Positions 16,087 to 26,708 are shown, numbered from the stretch's first letter. The stretch: 64,000 bases of DNA from an uncultured Trueperaceae bacterium (GCA_913057685.1 CAJXOA010000004.1:31055-95054), one strand, 5' to 3'. A program made the numbers and translations. The notes: generated by a model from the sequence alone, not told the origin.

Positions 16087-16857
16087 GTGCTTCGACGCGT
16101 TTCGTTCGTTCCCCCCCGGCCGTGCGCCGCACGGCGCGCGGCGCCAGGCTGGCGCGCGGTCGCCCTCGCCCTCGTTCTGGTCGCCGGCGCCGCGGCGGCG
16201 GAGCCCACCCCCGACCCCGCCGCGGAGGCGCTGCTGGAGGACGTCGCGAACGCCGCTGCGGCGGTGGAGGACGTCTCGCTGCGGCTCACCGGCCGCCTCG
16301 TCGACGCCGCCGGCGGGGAGCTGGCGCTCGAGGTGGAGCTCCTCGCGATCCCCGACGCGCGCGCGCTGAGCGCGTACGTGCTGCAGCCGGACGCGGTGGC
16401 GGACAACATGCTGGTCCTGGACGGCGACACCCTGGCGAGCTACGCCTTCCTGACGCACCAGGTGACGCTGTTCGACGCCGCCGACCCCGACGCGCTCGGT
16501 GGGACGCTGCCCGACCTCGACGTCGCCTCGCTCGACCCGACCCTCGACCCGCGCGCCTGGTTCGAGGGGTTCGTCGCGACCGACGTCACGACGAGCGCCA
16601 CCGACGCCGGACCGGCGCAGATCGTGACGTTGCGGCCGGAGGCGGAGGGCCTGCAGGTGGGCCGCGTGACGTTGCTGGTGCCCGACGCGACGACGCTCCC
16701 GCGCGGCCTCCGGGTGTTCGGGCCCGACGGCGCCCTCGTCGCCGACCTGGCGTTCGAGGACCTGGCGACGAACGTCGGCCTGACCCGCGACGAGGTGACC
16801 TACCTGCCCGAGGGGGCGGAGGTCATCGACGAACGCACGCCCCCGGACGGCGGCTGA
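16087..16857 (+). CDS. LolA-like secreted lipoprotein carrier
   Basis: 256 residues from GTG 16087. A basic N-terminus and hydrophobic core (AVALALVLVAGAAAA) form a signal peptide. The mature part fits the LolA/LolB half-barrel: VSLRLTGRLVDAAGGELALEVEL, SAYVLQPDAVADNMLVLDGDTL, YAFLTHQVTLFDA and TLLVPDATTLPRGLRVF. In diderms LolA carries lipoproteins to the outer membrane; in Deinococcota the role is less certain. The start is supported by TACCCT 5 nt upstream; no ribosome-binding site is seen. A long hairpin follows the gene. Confidence 0.75.
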   Translation: MLRRVSFVPPRPCAARRAAPGWRAVALALVLVAGAAAAEPTPDPAAEALLEDVANAAAAVEDVSLRLTGRLVDAAGGELALEVELLAIPDARALSAYVLQPDAVADNMLVLDGDTLASYAFLTHQVTLFDAADPDALGGTLPDLDVASLDPTLDPRAWFEGFVATDVTTSATDAGPAQIVTLRPEAEGLQVGRVTLLVPDATTLPRGLRVFGPDGALVADLAFEDLATNVGLTRDEVTYLPEGAEVIDERTPPDGG

Positions 16858-16871
16858 GCGACGACGGCGAA

Positions 16872-16912
16872 CCGCGCGCGACCGCCCGCCGGTGGGCGGG
16901 GGTCGCGCGCGG
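16872..16912. terminator. Long hairpin between convergent LolA-like gene and fumC
   Basis: Outer 12-bp perfect stem (16872-16883 with 16901-16912) around a GC-rich inner part that can itself pair. No U-tract. It fits a bidirectional terminator. Just right of it, GTGTGGCGTC-type repeats run to about 16950. Confidence 0.6.
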
Positions 16913-16962
16913 CGTCATGTGTGGCGTCGTGTGTGGCGTCGCGCGCGACGTCACACCATGCT

Positions 16963-18348
<1,386 letters not shown>

Positions 18349-18355
18349 GGGCGTC

Positions 18356-18361
18356 ATGCTA
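18356..18361 (-). promoter_or_regulatory. -10 box of leaderless fumC
   Basis: TAGCAT on the minus strand, 7 nt before ATG 18348. It decides between the two in-frame ATG codons. Confidence 0.6.
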
Positions 18362-18389
18362 CCCGGTTCCCCGCGGCGCCCGGTCGCCG

Positions 18390-19364
18390 TCAGGGGGCCA
18401 ACACGAACGCCAGCGCCTCGCCCAGCCCGTCCCGCCAGAAGGTCCAGTTGTGGCCGGCGGAGCGCACGTCGAAGCGGTGGTCGGTGGCGCGTGCGGCGAA
18501 CCTCTCGGCGGTCCGGACGCCGACCTCGTGCAACCAATCGAAGCGCCCGACCTCCTGGTAGACGCGCCACGGCAGGGGGGCGTCGTCCGCCTCCAGAACC
18601 TCCGCCGCCCAGCTGGTCTCGACGCCGTGGAAGCGGCGGTCGGTGGGGGTCCCGAGGAACGCCGGCGACTGCAGCGCCAGCCCCGCGAACGCCGTGGGGT
18701 CGCGCCACGCCGCCTCGAACCACGCCAGCCCCCCGAGCGACGCGCCGAGGGCCACCAGCTCGGTCGCCGCCGCCTCGCGACGGAGGGCGGGCAGCACGTG
18801 CTCGGCGAGGGACGCCTGGTAGGCCTCCCCGAAGCCGTACTCCTCCGTCCGGACGGCGGGGGTGCGGGGGTCGAGGAAGGCGACGCGGGCGGGGACGGCG
18901 CGGCCGGCGTCGATCAACGCATCCAGCACCGTCGGGAGGCGCGCGACGCGCAGGTAGGCGGTGCCGTCGTGCGCCACGACGAGGGGGGCGGGGCCGGTCA
19001 GGCCCGCCGGTTCGTACAGCGCGACGCGGCGCGTCGCCCCCCCGCCGGCCGGCACGCGGAGGCGGCGGACGGTGCCGCGCGGTTCGTCCCGAAGCTCCGC
19101 GAGGGGGTGCGGCGCGTAGGTGGGGCCGCGGACCGCGGTGACGGCGTCGTACCAGGAGTTCTCCGCGCGGGCCTCCCGGCCGGGGTCGGCGCGCACCAAG
19201 CCCGCACCGTCGCGGAAGGCGTACTCGTAGTAGGCGTCGTCGGGCAGGTCGACCTCGAGGACGGGCGTGACGCTCGCGTCGATCGGGCGTTCGCGGCGGT
19301 GCATGTCGGTGTGGTCCGACAGCCACGTGCGCGCCCACGGCGGGACCGAGATCGCGAGGTGCAT
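18390..19364 (-). CDS. Enterochelin esterase-like alpha/beta hydrolase
   Basis: 324-residue cytoplasmic hydrolase of the Fes/esterase D group: [45 protein letters not shown], and the nucleophile elbow [19 protein letters not shown], with a candidate catalytic His in [13 protein letters not shown]. These parts match the C-terminal domain of enterochelin esterases, but without siderophore genes nearby the substrate is open. No signal peptide is seen. ATG 19364 lies 6 nt after TAGGGT. Divergent from patB. Confidence 0.85.
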   Translation of the reverse strand: MHLAISVPPWARTWLSDHTDMHRRERPIDASVTPVLEVDLPDDAYYEYAFRDGAGLVRADPGREARAENSWYDAVTAVRGPTYAPHPLAELRDEPRGTVRRLRVPAGGGATRRVALYEPAGLTGPAPLVVAHDGTAYLRVARLPTVLDALIDAGRAVPARVAFLDPRTPAVRTEEYGFGEAYQASLAEHVLPALRREAAATELVALGASLGGLAWFEAAWRDPTAFAGLALQSPAFLGTPTDRRFHGVETSWAAEVLEADDAPLPWRVYQEVGRFDWLHEVGVRTAERFAARATDHRFDVRSAGHNWTFWRDGLGEALAFVLAP

Positions 19365-19370
19365 GGGGCG

Positions 19371-19376
19371 ACCCTA
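19371..19376 (-). promoter_or_regulatory. -10 box of the leaderless esterase gene
   Basis: TAGGGT on the minus strand, 6 nt before ATG 19364. Confidence 0.55.
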
Positions 19377-19469
19377 CCCGCTCGACCCGGCCGGACGCGC
19401 GCCCCCACGAGCGCACGTCCGAACCCGTGCTCGCGGCGTCCGCGGCGAGCGTCCGCGGCGGGGGCCTGC

Positions 19470-19475
19470 TATCGT
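19470..19475 (+). promoter_or_regulatory. -10 box of leaderless patB
   Basis: TATCGT, 6 nt before ATG 19482. Confidence 0.6.
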
Positions 19476-19481
19476 CCGCGC

Positions 19482-20639
19482 ATGACGCATCCCTACGACG
19501 CGCTGGACGCCGAGACGCTGCGGCGTCGGTCGCTGCTGAAGTGGCGGACGTACGACGAGGACGTCCTCCCGCTGTGGGTGGCCGACATGGATTTCCCCGT
19601 CGCGACCGAGGTGCGCGACGCCCTGAAGGCGTTCGCCGACGGCGACACGTTCGGCTACCCCGAGTGGACCGGCATCCCCGGCCTGCGCGAGGCGGTCGCC
19701 GACCGCCTCGCCCGCCGGCAGGGCTGGACGGTCGACCCCGACGCGATCTGGATCACCCCCGGAACGGTGGCGGGGCTGTACGCCGCCGTCAAGGCGTTCG
19801 CCGCGCAGGGCGACGGCGTGGTCTCCCCGACCCCCGTCTACCCGCCGTTCCGCCTGGCGACGGAGCACCAGGGCCGCACCTTCCAGCAGGTCGACCTGCA
19901 CGACGACGGGGACGGCTACCGCCTCGACGAGGCCGCGCTCGACGCCGCCATCACGCCGTCGTCGCGGCTGCTGATGCTGTGCCACCCGCACAACCCGACC
20001 GGGCGGGTGTTCGACCGCGGCGAACTCGAGGCGCTCGCGGCGCGGGTGCTCGACCACCGGTTGTTCGTCGTCAGCGACGAACTGCACGCCGACCTGAACT
20101 TCGGGCCGACCCACACGCCGTTCGCGTCGCTCTCCCCCGAGGTCGCCAAGCGGACGGTGACCCTGATCGGGCCGACGAAGGCGTTCAACCTCGCGGGCCT
20201 GAAGATCGGCTTCGCCATCGCCGAGGATCCCGACGTGATGGCGCGGTTCAAGGCTGCGGCGTTCGGCGTGTCGATGCCGGCGCCGTCGGTGTCGCAGTGG
20301 GGGGCGTTGGCGGCCGTCCGCGACGCCGACGCCTGGTTCGAGGACACGCTGGCGTACCTGAAGGCGAACCGCGACCACGTCGCGGCGCGGGTCGCGGCGA
20401 TGCCGGGCGTCCGCCACCACGCGCCGGAGGCGACGTACCTCGCGTGGCTCGACTTCCGCGCGACGCCGCTCGCCAGCGACCCTGCCGGCCTCCTGAAGGA
20501 GCGCGTCCGTCTGGCCCTCAACGACGGTGCGTCGTTCGGGCCGGCCGGAGCGGGCTTCGCCCGCCTGAACTTCGCGACGTCGCGCGGCATCGTCGACGAC
20601 GCGCTCGACCGGATCGAACGCGCCCTGCGCGAGGCGTGA
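19482..20639 (+). CDS. PatB/MalY-type PLP-dependent C-S lyase (aminotransferase class I/II)
   Basis: 385 residues. It begins with the PatB hallmark [20 protein letters not shown] and carries [56 protein letters not shown] and the PLP-lysine region [18 protein letters not shown]. The family cleaves cystathionine or cysteine conjugates, releasing a thiol and pyruvate. In bacillithiol users such lyases could help process sulfur metabolites, but that link is speculative. Its stop overlaps the GTG of udgB. Confidence 0.9.
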   Translation: MTHPYDALDAETLRRRSLLKWRTYDEDVLPLWVADMDFPVATEVRDALKAFADGDTFGYPEWTGIPGLREAVADRLARRQGWTVDPDAIWITPGTVAGLYAAVKAFAAQGDGVVSPTPVYPPFRLATEHQGRTFQQVDLHDDGDGYRLDEAALDAAITPSSRLLMLCHPHNPTGRVFDRGELEALAARVLDHRLFVVSDELHADLNFGPTHTPFASLSPEVAKRTVTLIGPTKAFNLAGLKIGFAIAEDPDVMARFKAAAFGVSMPAPSVSQWGALAAVRDADAWFEDTLAYLKANRDHVAARVAAMPGVRHHAPEATYLAWLDFRATPLASDPAGLLKERVRLALNDGASFGPAGAGFARLNFATSRGIVDDALDRIERALREA

Positions 20640-21361
20640 GCGACCCGGCGACCCCGGACGGCACCACCGAGCACCTCCCCGAGGCGCTGCGGACCTGCCG
20701 GCGCTGCCCGCGCCTCGTCGCGCACCGCGAGGCGGTGGCGCGCGAGAAGCGGGCCAGCTACCGCGACGAGACGTACTGGGGCGCGCCCGTCCCCGGGTTC
20801 GGGGATCCGGACGCGCGCCTCGTGATCCTCGGCCTCGCGCCGGGCGCGCACGGGTCGAACCGCACCGGGCGGCAGTTCACCGGCGACGCGTCGGGCGCCT
20901 TCCTGTTCCCCGCCCTGCACCGCGCCGGGCTCGCCGACCGGCCGCACAGCGAGCGGCGCGGCGACGGCCTGGCGTTGCGGGGGACGTGGATCACCGCGGC
21001 GGTGCGGTGCGTCCCGCCCGGCAACGCACCGACCCGCGCCGAGGCGGCCACCTGCCGACCGTGGCTGGAGGACGACCTGCAGCGCCTCCCCGCCGCCCGC
21101 GTGGTGCTGGCGTTCGGGGCGTTCGCGCACGCCGCCTACCTCGACCGCCTCGCGGCGCGCGGCGCGAAGGTCGTGAAGGCCCGCCACCCGTTCGCGCACG
21201 CCGCGGAGCACGACCTGCCGGCCGCCTACCCGGACGCCGGCGCGCACCAGCTGCTCGACGGCTACCACCCCAGCTTCCAGAACACGAACACGGGTCGCCT
21301 CACGCCCGCGATGATGGACGCCGTCCTGGCGCGCGCGAAGGCGCTCGCGGGCGTGGCGTGA
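20636..21361 (+). CDS. udgB: Type-5 uracil-DNA glycosylase
   Basis: 241-residue family-5 UDG. The Fe-S cysteines appear as TCRRCPRLV near the N-terminus, with a further Cys in RCVPPGN and TCRPWLE. Motif A is GLAPGAHGSNRTGRQFTGD, where family 5 lacks the usual activating Asp/Asn. Motif B is HPSFQNTNTGRLT. The enzyme excises uracil and other deaminated bases and is typical of thermophiles, Deinococcota and actinobacteria. The GTG start overlaps the patB stop and the stop overlaps the next GTG, so three genes form one operon. Confidence 0.93.
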   Translation: MSDPATPDGTTEHLPEALRTCRRCPRLVAHREAVAREKRASYRDETYWGAPVPGFGDPDARLVILGLAPGAHGSNRTGRQFTGDASGAFLFPALHRAGLADRPHSERRGDGLALRGTWITAAVRCVPPGNAPTRAEAATCRPWLEDDLQRLPAARVVLAFGAFAHAAYLDRLAARGAKVVKARHPFAHAAEHDLPAAYPDAGAHQLLDGYHPSFQNTNTGRLTPAMMDAVLARAKALAGVA

Positions 21362-22512
21362 GCGACGGGCCGGACGCCACCCTGCACCTCGGGCCGGCGT
21401 TCGCGTCGGTGCTGGCCTCGCGGCACCCGTGGATCTACCGCGATGCGCTGCCGCGCCACGCCCTGCGGGGCGGCGAACGCGTGCGCGTCGAGGCGGGCTC
21501 GGAGGTCGCCTTCGGGCTGTTCGACGCCACCGGCGCGATCGGCGTGCGGCTGCTGACGTGGGGCGAGCCGCCGGGCGAGCGCTGGTGGGAGGACGCCGTC
21601 GCGCAGGCGGTCGCGGCCCGCGCGCCGCTCGCCGCGGCGGGCCACACCGCCTACCGCCTGATCTTCGGGGAGGGCGACGGGCTGCCGGGCCTCGTCGCCG
21701 ACCGCTACGCGCGGCACGCCGTCATCGAGGTGCACACCGACGCGCTCGAGGGGGTCCTGCCGCGAGTCGCGCGGGCGCTGTTGCGCGCCGCCCGCCTCAA
21801 GGGCGTCGTGCGGCGGGTCGACGGGGAGCTCGAGGTCCTGGCGGGCGAAGCGCCCCCGCCGGAGGTCACCGTCCGCGAGCACGGTCTGCGCTTCCTCGCG
21901 AACCTGCGCGAGGGCCAGAAGACCGGCTTGTTCCTCGACCACCGCGAGCACCGCCGCCGCGTCCGCGACCTCGCGGACGGCGCGCGGGTGTTGAACCTGT
22001 TCGGGTACGCCGGGGGGTTCAGCGTCGCGGCGCTCGCCGGCGGGGCGCGCGAGGTGTGGACGGTGGACGTCGCCGCGCCGGCGTTGCGCGACGCCGAACG
22101 CAACGTCGTCGCCAACGACCTCGATCCCGCCCGCCACCGGGCGGTCGAAGCGGACGTCTTCGCGCTGCTGCCGGAGGTGGCGAAGGCCGGCGAAACCTTC
22201 GACCTGGTGGTGCTCGACCCGCCCTCCTTGGCGCGCCGCAAGGCGCAGCGCGAGCGGGCGATCCGCGCCTACCGGCGCCTGAACGCCGGGGCGGCGGCGC
22301 TCGTCGCGCCGGGCGGGATCCTGGCGACCGCGTCGTGCACGGCGCAGGTCCCCCCGAACGCGTTCGAGAGGGCCGTCGCTGCCGGCCTCCGCGACGCGGG
22401 CGCCGACCTGGTGCGCATGGAGCGCGGCGAGCAGCCGCTCGACCATCCGGTCCGCCCGACGTTCCCCGAGGGGCGCTACCTGAAGTTCGTCACGTACCGC
22501 GCGGGCCCCTGA
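21358..22512 (+). CDS. RlmI-like rRNA cytosine-C5 methyltransferase
   Basis: 384-residue SAM-dependent methyltransferase of the RlmI/YwbD type: an N-terminal PUA-like part (RHPWIYRDALPR, GERVRVEAGSEVAFGLFD), YRLIFGEGDGLPGLVADRY, LREGQKTGLFLDHREHRR, motif I VLNLFGYAGGFSVAAL, and the catalytic region LVVLDPPSLARRKA with TASCTAQV. RlmI makes m5C1962 in 23S rRNA; substrate here is inferred from the family. GTG start overlaps the udgB stop. Confidence 0.88.
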   Translation: MSDGPDATLHLGPAFASVLASRHPWIYRDALPRHALRGGERVRVEAGSEVAFGLFDATGAIGVRLLTWGEPPGERWWEDAVAQAVAARAPLAAAGHTAYRLIFGEGDGLPGLVADRYARHAVIEVHTDALEGVLPRVARALLRAARLKGVVRRVDGELEVLAGEAPPPEVTVREHGLRFLANLREGQKTGLFLDHREHRRRVRDLADGARVLNLFGYAGGFSVAALAGGAREVWTVDVAAPALRDAERNVVANDLDPARHRAVEADVFALLPEVAKAGETFDLVVLDPPSLARRKAQRERAIRAYRRLNAGAAALVAPGGILATASCTAQVPPNAFERAVAAGLRDAGADLVRMERGEQPLDHPVRPTFPEGRYLKFVTYRAGP

Positions 22513-22649
22513 CGCCCCGCGGCGCCCCGCGCCCCGACCGGCCCACGGACGCCCGGACCACGGACGCCCGGACCACCTGCCGCCCGAGGCCGCGCGGGTA
22601 GCCTGCCGGCCTGCGCGGCGGACGCCGCGACGCCACGGAGGTCGTCCCC
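22513..22649 (+). promoter_or_regulatory. Promoter region of the VOC dioxygenase gene, with a 15-bp direct repeat
   Basis: Holds two adjacent copies of CCACGGACGCCCGGA (22543-22572) and a TAGCCT -10 box at 22599-22604. A GGAGG stands before ATG 22650, so the transcript should have a leader of about 40 nt. Confidence 0.5.
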
Positions 22650-23636
22650 ATGCCGTCCCCCACCGACCCGTCCCCCAACGACCTGGCCCCCACCGGCATC
22701 CACCACGTCAGCGCCCTCACGAACGACATCCGGACGAATCACGCCTTCTACACGACCGTGATGGGCATGCGCCTCGTGAAGCGGACGGTGAACCAGGACG
22801 ACCCGTCGATGTACCACCTGTTCTACGCCGACGGCGCCGGTACGCCCGGGAGCGACCTGACGTACTTCGACATGCCCCGCGCCGCGCGGGAGCGTCCCGG
22901 CAACCGCAGCATCACGCGCACCACCCTCCGCGTCGACGGCGAGGCCGCCCTGGGCGCCTGGCGCGACCGCTTCGACGCGCTCGGCGTGCCGCACGGCGAC
23001 GTCACCCTCCGCCGCGGCCGACTGCACCTGGACTTCGAGGACCCGCACGGGCTCCCCCTCGCCCTCGTCGACGACGGCGGCGTCGGGCCCGCCCACCCGT
23101 GGGACGCGAGCCCCGTGCCCGCCGCGCAGCAGGTGCGCGGCCTCGGATCCGTCGAGATCACCGTTCCCGAGCTCGGCCCCACCCACGCCTTCCTCACCGA
23201 CGTCCTGCACCTCGAGGCGGAGGCGACGTACCCGCCGGACGACGGAACCCAGGGCGCGGTGCACGTCTACCGCATGCACGCCGACGGCCCCGCCGGCGAA
23301 CTGCACGTCGCGGTGGTGCCCGACCGCCCGAACGCCCGCTACGGCTCGGGCGGCGTGCACCACCTCGCCCTGCGCGTCCCGAACGACGCGGCGTACCACG
23401 CCTGGAGCGCGCGACTCGCGCGGACCGGTCGGCCGTTCAGCGGCGAGGTCGACCGGCACTACTTCCGAAGCCTCTACGTCCGCGAGCCGGGCGGCATCCT
23501 CGTCGAACTGGCGACCGACGGGCCCGGGTTCGACGTCGACGAACCGCGCGCCACCCTCGGGGAGCAGTTGGCCCTCCCGCCGTTCCTGGAGCCCCGCCGC
23601 GCGCAGATCGAAGCGCGCCTCGCGCCGCTCGACTGA
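22650..23636 (+). CDS. VOC-family ring-cleaving dioxygenase-like protein
   Basis: 328 residues with two vicinal-oxygen-chelate modules. The N-terminal one has GIHHVSALTNDIRTNHAFYTTVMGMRLVKRTVNQDD and GTPGSDLTYFDMP; the C-terminal one has LGSVEITVPELGPTHAFLTDVL, GGVHHLALRVPND and REPGGILVELATDGPGF. The His in IHHVS, the His in VHHLAL and the Glu in LVEL fit the metal ligands. This is the MhqO/YkcA-type family, often induced by quinones or thiol stress. It has a GGAGG ribosome-binding site. Convergent with the hydrolase downstream. Confidence 0.88.
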   Translation: MPSPTDPSPNDLAPTGIHHVSALTNDIRTNHAFYTTVMGMRLVKRTVNQDDPSMYHLFYADGAGTPGSDLTYFDMPRAARERPGNRSITRTTLRVDGEAALGAWRDRFDALGVPHGDVTLRRGRLHLDFEDPHGLPLALVDDGGVGPAHPWDASPVPAAQQVRGLGSVEITVPELGPTHAFLTDVLHLEAEATYPPDDGTQGAVHVYRMHADGPAGELHVAVVPDRPNARYGSGGVHHLALRVPNDAAYHAWSARLARTGRPFSGEVDRHYFRSLYVREPGGILVELATDGPGFDVDEPRATLGEQLALPPFLEPRRAQIEARLAPLD

Positions 23637-23650
23637 CGCCCGCCCCGCGC

Positions 23651-24469
23651 TCAGGCGTCGGGCGCCGGGCGCGCCACCCCCGCCGCGCGCAACGCCGCGA
23701 GGAGGCGCGCCTCGACGTCCGTTGCGGCGACGTCGTGCAGCAGGTCGTGCGCGCCGCCGGGCACGACGTGCAGGTCCACCGGCGCGTCGCCCGCCGCCGC
23801 CGCGAAGGCGCGGCTGCCGTCGACCGACGCGAGGGCGTCCCTTTCGCCGTGCAGGATCGTGACGGGCACGCGGGTGCGCGCGGCGTCGGCCAGGACGCGG
23901 GGGCCGAGGGCGTGCAGTTCCCGCAACGACGCGAGGCGCACCCCCCCGCGGTCGACGAGCGGGTCGCGGACGTACGCGTCGACCTCGTCGCGCACGCCGG
24001 ACACCGTTCCCGACGGCACCGGGCGGGTGCGGAGGCCCGGCGCGAGCCGCGACGCGGCGGTCGCGAGGGCCAGCGCCCAGGCGGGCGTCGCGAGGGCGCT
24101 CGCGAGGTACGGGCCGGTCACCGCCACGCAGCGCGTGGCGTGCCCCGGGCGTTGCGCCGCCCGCAGCAGCAGCGCACCGCCGAAACTGTGCCCGATCGCG
24201 GCGACGGGGAGGCCGTCCGCCCCGAGGTCCGCCAATCGGGCGGCCAGCCGGTCGGCGAGCGCTTCGGCGTCGTCGATGCGGGCGCGCGGTCCGGGGCTGC
24301 GGCCGTGCCCGGGGAGGTCCAGCAGGGTCGTCTCGACCCCGGCGGCGGCCAGCCGCCGCGCGAACGGCGCGTAGCGTCCGGCGTGCTCGGCGAACCCGTG
24401 CACGAACAACGCCCGCCCCGCCGGCGTCCCCTCGGTGGGGACGACCGCTTCGTACGGCGCGTCGGTCAC
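23651..24469 (-). CDS. Alpha/beta hydrolase (monoacylglycerol lipase-like)
   Basis: 272 residues with ALFVHGFAEHAGRYAPFARRL (oxyanion loop), LLDLPGHGRSPGPRARIDD, the elbow AAIGHSFGGALLLRAA, Asp in HGERDALAS and His in PGGAHDLLHD, a complete Ser-Asp-His set in the order of YqjL/monoacylglycerol lipases. The GTG start overlaps the stop of the PurS-like gene by 4 bp, making it the last gene of the purB operon, where purQ is often found in other bacteria. Any link to purine synthesis is unknown. Confidence 0.88.
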   Translation of the reverse strand: MTDAPYEAVVPTEGTPAGRALFVHGFAEHAGRYAPFARRLAAAGVETTLLDLPGHGRSPGPRARIDDAEALADRLAARLADLGADGLPVAAIGHSFGGALLLRAAQRPGHATRCVAVTGPYLASALATPAWALALATAASRLAPGLRTRPVPSGTVSGVRDEVDAYVRDPLVDRGGVRLASLRELHALGPRVLADAARTRVPVTILHGERDALASVDGSRAFAAAAGDAPVDLHVVPGGAHDLLHDVAATDVEARLLAALRAAGVARPAPDA

Positions 24470-24765
24470 GCCGCGCCCCCCTCGGGCGGCGCGTCGTCCG
24501 CCGGGTCGTCGTCGAGCGCCTCGAGCGCGACGTCGGCGACCTCGGTCTCGGGGTCGCGCAACAGCGCGTCGGCGAGGCGGCGGACCTCCCCGGCCACCGC
24601 CTCCGGCGCGCCGGGCAGGTCCAGGACGACGATCCGTCCCGCCGCGACGTCGAGGACCGTCTCGGCCTGGGCCGCGTCGAGGGTGGCGCGGGCGGCGTCG
24701 GCGTCGGGGTCGGGGGCGCCCGGCCGCGCGGAGATCGTGACGTGCGCGCGGGTCCGGACGCTCAC
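24466..24765 (-). CDS. PurS-like protein (FGAM synthetase accessory subunit family)
   Basis: 99 residues. The order VTISARPGAPDPDADAARATL, VLDVAAGRIVVLDL and LADALLRDPETEVADVALE parallels PurS (VxLKxGVLDPxG, VxDVRxGKxxxLxL, LLxNPVIExY). The Lys and Gly of the first block and the NP of the last are altered, and an acidic tail of about 15 residues is added. PurS normally bridges PurL and PurQ; neither is adjacent. It is coupled by GTGA overlaps to the PurC-like gene before it and the hydrolase after it. The assignment rests on pattern and on the purB context. Confidence 0.6.
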   Translation of the reverse strand: MSVRTRAHVTISARPGAPDPDADAARATLDAAQAETVLDVAAGRIVVLDLPGAPEAVAGEVRRLADALLRDPETEVADVALEALDDDPADDAPPEGGAA

Positions 24766-25385
24766 GCGGGTCCCTCCGCGAGGCGGGCGAGGAGGCGGTC
24801 GTCCGGGACGGGCGTCGCGTCGTCGTCCGCCGCCAGGTCCCACACCGTGAAGGTCGCGGGCGTGAACGGCCCCAGGAGGGCCACGGTGCCGTCCTCGCGG
24901 CGGCCGAAGCGCAGCGCGACCTCGATCAGGTCGAGGTCGCGCGCTTCGAACCACGGCCCGAGCGCCTCGTTCGCGCCGACCGTGAGCTCCCACAGGCCCT
25001 CGAGGTCGTGCTCGTGCACGGCGTGGATCGCGACGGCGGTCGCGTCGTTCAGGAGCGGACGACCGAGCGCGTCGTCCTCGAGCCGCCACTCGACGACGCG
25101 CGGGTCGAGGTCGGTGCCGACCGGGAGGCCGTAGCGCGCGGCGAAGGGGCCGGCGGCGCGGTTGCGGACGACCGCCCCCAGCGCGAGGAGCGTGGGGAGC
25201 GGCCCGGGGCCGCGCAACGCCTCGCCGTCGCGCTCCTGGAGGGCGATCGGGAGGCCGGCGGCGGCGCACGCGTCGAAGGCGGCGGCGGCCGCCGCCGCGA
25301 CGCCGGGCGGGTAGGTCGCGCGCACGCCGCCGCCCTCGACCGCGGCGAGCGTCACCCCGTCCAGCGGGGCGGGGGCGGCGGTCAC
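24762..25385 (-). CDS. PurC-like protein lacking the SAICAR synthetase signature residues
   Basis: 207 residues against about 235 in the family. The middle matches PurC well: VVRNRAAGPFAARYGLPVGT, VVEWRLEDDALGRPLLND and a helix ending in GANEALGPWF. However, the N-terminal YEGKAKxVY and KDDxTAF strands are missing. DFKLEFG is replaced by IEVALRFG, and the second signature DExxPDxxRxWD by LGPFTPATFTVWD, removing the acidic and basic catalytic residues. It is therefore probably unable to make SAICAR. Context (purB upstream, PurS-like downstream, GTGA overlaps on both sides) supports purC ancestry. It may be a pseudoenzyme with a structural or regulatory role, or a very divergent enzyme. Confidence 0.65.
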   Translation of the reverse strand: MTAAPAPLDGVTLAAVEGGGVRATYPPGVAAAAAAAFDACAAAGLPIALQERDGEALRGPGPLPTLLALGAVVRNRAAGPFAARYGLPVGTDLDPRVVEWRLEDDALGRPLLNDATAVAIHAVHEHDLEGLWELTVGANEALGPWFEARDLDLIEVALRFGRREDGTVALLGPFTPATFTVWDLAADDDATPVPDDRLLARLAEGPA

Positions 25386-26701
25386 GACCCCTCCCGCGGG
25401 AGGCCACGGCGCGCGAAGATCGCGTCGACGTGCGCGAGGTACGGCGCGACGTCGAACGCCGCGGCGAGGGCGTCGTCGTCGAGGGGCACGTCGGGGTCGG
25501 CCGCCAACAGGTCGCGGAGGGTGCCCTCCCCCTCCCACGTGCGCAGCGCCGCGCGCTGGACCAGTTCGTACGCCCGTTCGCGGGTCAGGCCGGTCCGCAG
25601 CAGCGCGTGCAGCGCCGCTTGGGAGTGGACGAGGCCGCCGAGCACGTCGACGTTGGCGCGCATCCGGTCGGCGTCGACCACGAGGCGCTCCAGCAGCGTC
25701 GCGGTGCGGCGCAGGGCGTAGGCGGCGAGGGTCGTCGCGTCGGGCAGGACGACCCGCTCGACGGAACTGTGGCTGATGTCGCGCGCGTGCCACAGCGCGA
25801 CGTCCTCCAGGGCGGGGCCGACGTACCCGCGCAGGAGGCGGGCGACGCCGGTCAGGTTCTCCGACGCGATCGGGTTCTTCTTGTGCGGCATCGACGACGA
25901 CCCGGTCTGGCCGGGGGCGAACCCCTCGCGTACCTCCCGGACCTCGCTGCGTTGCAGGTGGCGGACCTCGAGGGCGATGCGTTCGATCGTCGTACCGAGG
26001 ATCGCCAGGGTGCCGGCCAGTTCGGCGTGCCGGTCGCGGGCGACGACCTGGGTGCTGACGGGATCGGGCGTCAGGCCGAGGGCGTCGGCGACGTGCGCTT
26101 CGACGTCCGGCGGGACGTGCGCGTACGTCCCCACCGATCCGGACAACATCGCGACGCCGACCGCGTCGCGGGCGCGGGCGAGCCGGGCCGCGTCGCGCTG
26201 CGCGGCGGCGTCGAAGCCGAGCAGCACCAGCCCGAAGGTGGTGGGTTCGGCGTGCACGCCGTGACTGCGACCGATCGTGAGGGTGTCGCGGTGGGCGTCG
26301 GCGAGGGACCGCAGGTGCGTCCGGACCGCCTCCAGGTCCGCCGCGATGACGTCGACCGCCTCGACGAGCGCCAGGTTCTGGGCGGTGTCGACGACGTCGG
26401 TGGAGGTGAGGCCCATGTGCACGAAGCGCGCCGGTTCGCCGAAGCGTTCGGTGAGGGCGCGGGTGAAGGCGACGACGTCGTGGCGGGTGTCGCGCTCCAT
26501 CGCCGCGACGCGTTCGGCGAACGCGTCGTCGAGGGGGGCGGCGCGTTCGGCGGCGTCGAGGGCGTCGGCGGTGCCGGTGGGGACGTCGCCGCGCGCCTCC
26601 CAGGCGCGGACGGCGGCGAGCTCGACCCGCCACCAGCGGCGGAGCCGCGCGAGGTCGCTCCACAGCGCGCGCATGTCGGGGGTCTGGTAGCGCTCGATCA
26701 T
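25382..26701 (-). CDS. purB: Adenylosuccinate lyase
   Basis: 439-residue fumarase/aspartase-superfamily enzyme that acts twice in purine synthesis (SAICAR to AICAR, adenylosuccinate to AMP). It begins [16 protein letters not shown] and contains [48 protein letters not shown] and the signature [17 protein letters not shown]. The ATG at 26701 lies 7 nt after TAGCGT on the minus strand. It heads a four-gene operon coupled by 4-bp overlaps. Divergent from gyrA. Confidence 0.96.
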   Translation of the reverse strand: MIERYQTPDMRALWSDLARLRRWWRVELAAVRAWEARGDVPTGTADALDAAERAAPLDDAFAERVAAMERDTRHDVVAFTRALTERFGEPARFVHMGLTSTDVVDTAQNLALVEAVDVIAADLEAVRTHLRSLADAHRDTLTIGRSHGVHAEPTTFGLVLLGFDAAAQRDAARLARARDAVGVAMLSGSVGTYAHVPPDVEAHVADALGLTPDPVSTQVVARDRHAELAGTLAILGTTIERIALEVRHLQRSEVREVREGFAPGQTGSSSMPHKKNPIASENLTGVARLLRGYVGPALEDVALWHARDISHSSVERVVLPDATTLAAYALRRTATLLERLVVDADRMRANVDVLGGLVHSQAALHALLRTGLTRERAYELVQRAALRTWEGEGTLRDLLAADPDVPLDDDALAAAFDVAPYLAHVDAIFARRGLPREGS

Positions 26702-26708
26702 CGCGCCG

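Noticed and set aside
16913..16962. GTGTGGCGTC-type repeats as an extension of fumC
   Set aside because: They lie beyond the TAA stop of fumC and next to the terminator hairpin; no coding signal.
24762..25385. Calling the PurC-like gene a pseudogene
   Set aside because: The frame is intact, tightly coupled to both neighbours, and conserved core segments remain, so a functional but altered protein is more likely.
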